Positions 12,521-13,659 of a stretch of DNA of 13,659 bases are shown in pieces. The DNA comes from Pyrodictiaceae archaeon (GTDB lineage Archaea > Thermoproteota > Thermoprotei_A > Sulfolobales > Pyrodictiaceae), in the NCBI GenBank assembly GCA_027046525.1, contig JALTYD010000123.1, forward strand, positions 1 to 13,659, read 5' to 3'. The stretch's first letter is position 1. Every line of letters begins with the position of its first letter. The position numbers and the translations under genes are program-made. A model generated the notes under the pieces. That model ran no database searches and had not been told where the DNA came from. It worked only from the letters and a program-made list of their open reading frames with translations.

Positions 12521-13659
12521 TTGGGTAGTAAGATTAAAGATCCTAGACTTGCTGGTGATGGGTTTAAACTAATTGAGTGGGCTGAAAGACTAATGCCTGT
12601 AACTGCTTCTAGAATTAGAGAGGAGTTTGCTAGTAGTAAGCCACTTTCTAGAGTAAAGATTGGAGCTGTTCTCCATGTCACTAAAGAAACTGCTGCACTT
12701 GTGCGTACCCTTGTTGCAGGAGGAGCAACTGTCTACTTAGCAGCAAGTAATCCTCTCAGTACACAGGACGAAGTAGCTGCTGCTCTATCTGAGCTAGACA
12801 ATGTATACGTCTGTGCCTGGAGAGGGATGAGCGAAGAAGAATACTTTGGGTGTATAAAGTGGGTTGCATCTAGTGAGCCAGACATTGTTATTGATGATGG
12901 AGGAGATCTACATGCTACTCTCCACCGAGAATACTCTAGTATTGCTGAACATGTATGGGGTGGTACAGAAGAAACAACTACAGGAATAATTAGGCTGAGA
13001 GCAATGGAGAGAGATGGAGTACTACTCTACCCTGTTATTGAAGTTAATAATGCTAGGACAAAAATGATGTTTGATAATAGATACGGTACTGGTCAAAGTA
13101 GCATCGATGGTATCTTAAGAGCAACTAATATTTTACTCGCAGGAAAAACTGTTGTTGTAGCAGGATATGGATGGGTTGGAAGAGGAATAGCTACGCGCGC
13201 TAGAGGGATGGGGGCACGTGTAGTCGTTGTCGAAGTAGACCCGGTTAAAGCTCTAGAGGCTGTTATGGATGGATACTATGTTACTTCTATGATTGAAGCA
13301 GCTAAAATTGGAGACGTGTTTATTACAGCAACAGGTAATAAGAAGGTCATTAGGAGAGAACACTTAGAATTGATGAAAGACGGCGTTATACTAGCTAATG
13401 CAGGACATTTCAATGTAGAAATCTGGATACCAGATCTAGAAGAACTATCTATAGCTAAGAGGAACATACGTAGATATGTCACAGAGTACAAGCTACGTGA
13501 TGGCCGGAGAATATACCTATTAGCCGATGGAAGATTAGTAAACCTAGTAGCAGCAGAGGGTCATCCAAGCGAGGTTATGGATATGAGTTTTGCTAACCAA
13601 GCATTATCTATTAAATATATCACAGAGAATAGGTCTAAGCTAGAGAAAAGACTATACCC
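12521..13659 (+). CDS. ahcY: S-adenosylhomocysteinase (adenosylhomocysteine hydrolase), 3' end cut by window edge
   Basis: The first 379 residues of a cytosolic NAD-dependent enzyme that reversibly splits S-adenosylhomocysteine into adenosine and homocysteine, clearing the inhibitor made by all SAM-dependent methyltransferases. Diagnostic segments are complete: [14 protein letters not shown] (76-89), DDGGDLH (125-131), GGTEETTTG (147-155), catalytic K181 and D185 in [12 protein letters not shown], the NAD-binding GYGWVGRG (215-222), ITATGN (268-273), NAGHFNVE (293-300) and [16 protein letters not shown] (345-360). Compared with archaeal homologues of roughly 415 residues, about 30 to 40 residues are missing at the edge. 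I chose TTG at 12521 because GGTGGT lies just upstream and the resulting start, (M)GSKIKDPRL, matches the usual archaeal N-terminus; an in-frame GTG at 12512 would add three residues. The gene seems to be its own transcription unit. Confidence 0.95.
   Translation, partial: MGSKIKDPRLAGDGFKLIEWAERLMPVTASRIREEFASSKPLSRVKIGAVLHVTKETAALVRTLVAGGATVYLAASNPLSTQDEVAAALSELDNVYVCAWRGMSEEEYFGCIKWVASSEPDIVIDDGGDLHATLHREYSSIAEHVWGGTEETTTGIIRLRAMERDGVLLYPVIEVNNARTKMMFDNRYGTGQSSIDGILRATNILLAGKTVVVAGYGWVGRGIATRARGMGARVVVVEVDPVKALEAVMDGYYVTSMIEAAKIGDVFITATGNKKVIRREHLELMKDGVILANAGHFNVEIWIPDLEELSIAKRNIRRYVTEYKLRDGRRIYLLADGRLVNLVAAEGHPSEVMDMSFANQALSIKYITENRSKLEKRLY

Noticed and set aside
12490..13491. Two minus-strand open frames over the tail end of the window
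   Set aside because: Both oppose the S-adenosylhomocysteinase frame, which is recognisable throughout.
1..13659. CRISPR arrays, insertion sequences, attachment sites or recent gene transfer
   Set aside because: I saw no spaced repeats, transposase motifs or terminal inverted repeats, and base and codon use look uniform across genes.

Overview
The window looks like a compact piece of a hyperthermophilic crenarchaeal (Thermoproteota, probably Desulfurococcales-like) chromosome. The evidence is archaeal TATA-type promoters, Shine-Dalgarno motifs of the GGAGGTGAT kind in front of internal genes, frequent TTG and GTG starts, heavy use of ATA, CTA and AGA codons, a GC-rich tRNA-Trp in AT-rich DNA whose gene is split by a bulge-helix-bulge intron, and an S-adenosylhomocysteinase of archaeal type. 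I cannot name the species.

Layout. Positions 1-1423 (minus strand) hold the start of an EamA/DMT transporter, cut by the window edge, and an M20-family metallohydrolase upstream of it. A divergent promoter region (1424-1576) leads into a plus-strand operon (1577-5300): a single-pass membrane protein of unknown function, two membrane-anchored von Willebrand factor A (VWA) proteins and an unrecognised soluble protein. A minus-strand K+ channel with a cytosolic RCK domain (5301-6374) runs tail-to-tail into this operon and head-to-head against a MoxR AAA+ ATPase (6387-7469). A second plus-strand operon (7548-12163) encodes an ABC ATPase, its ABC-2-like permease, two tandem paralogous membrane proteins with four matching cysteines, and a DUF58 protein.

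Taken together, 1577-12163 is a complete MoxR + DUF58 + two-VWA set, as in bacterial Bat-type and other MoxR-VWA loci, but joined to an ABC-2 system and to membrane proteins I do not recognise. My reading is a membrane-spanning assembly. MoxR and DUF58 would sit on the cytoplasmic face, and the VWA domains and the cysteine-containing domains on the outer face. The function is unknown. It is the best candidate here for an undescribed system.

After this come a GC-rich leader that may encode a small RNA (about 12204-12271), tRNA-Trp(CCA) with a 59-nt intron (12274-12409), and the S-adenosylhomocysteinase gene (12521 to the right edge, nearly complete). The intron carries a CTGA box preceded by an 11-bp antisense match to the spliced tRNA, placed to guide 2'-O-methylation of C39. 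No insertion sequences, CRISPR arrays or rRNA genes were seen.
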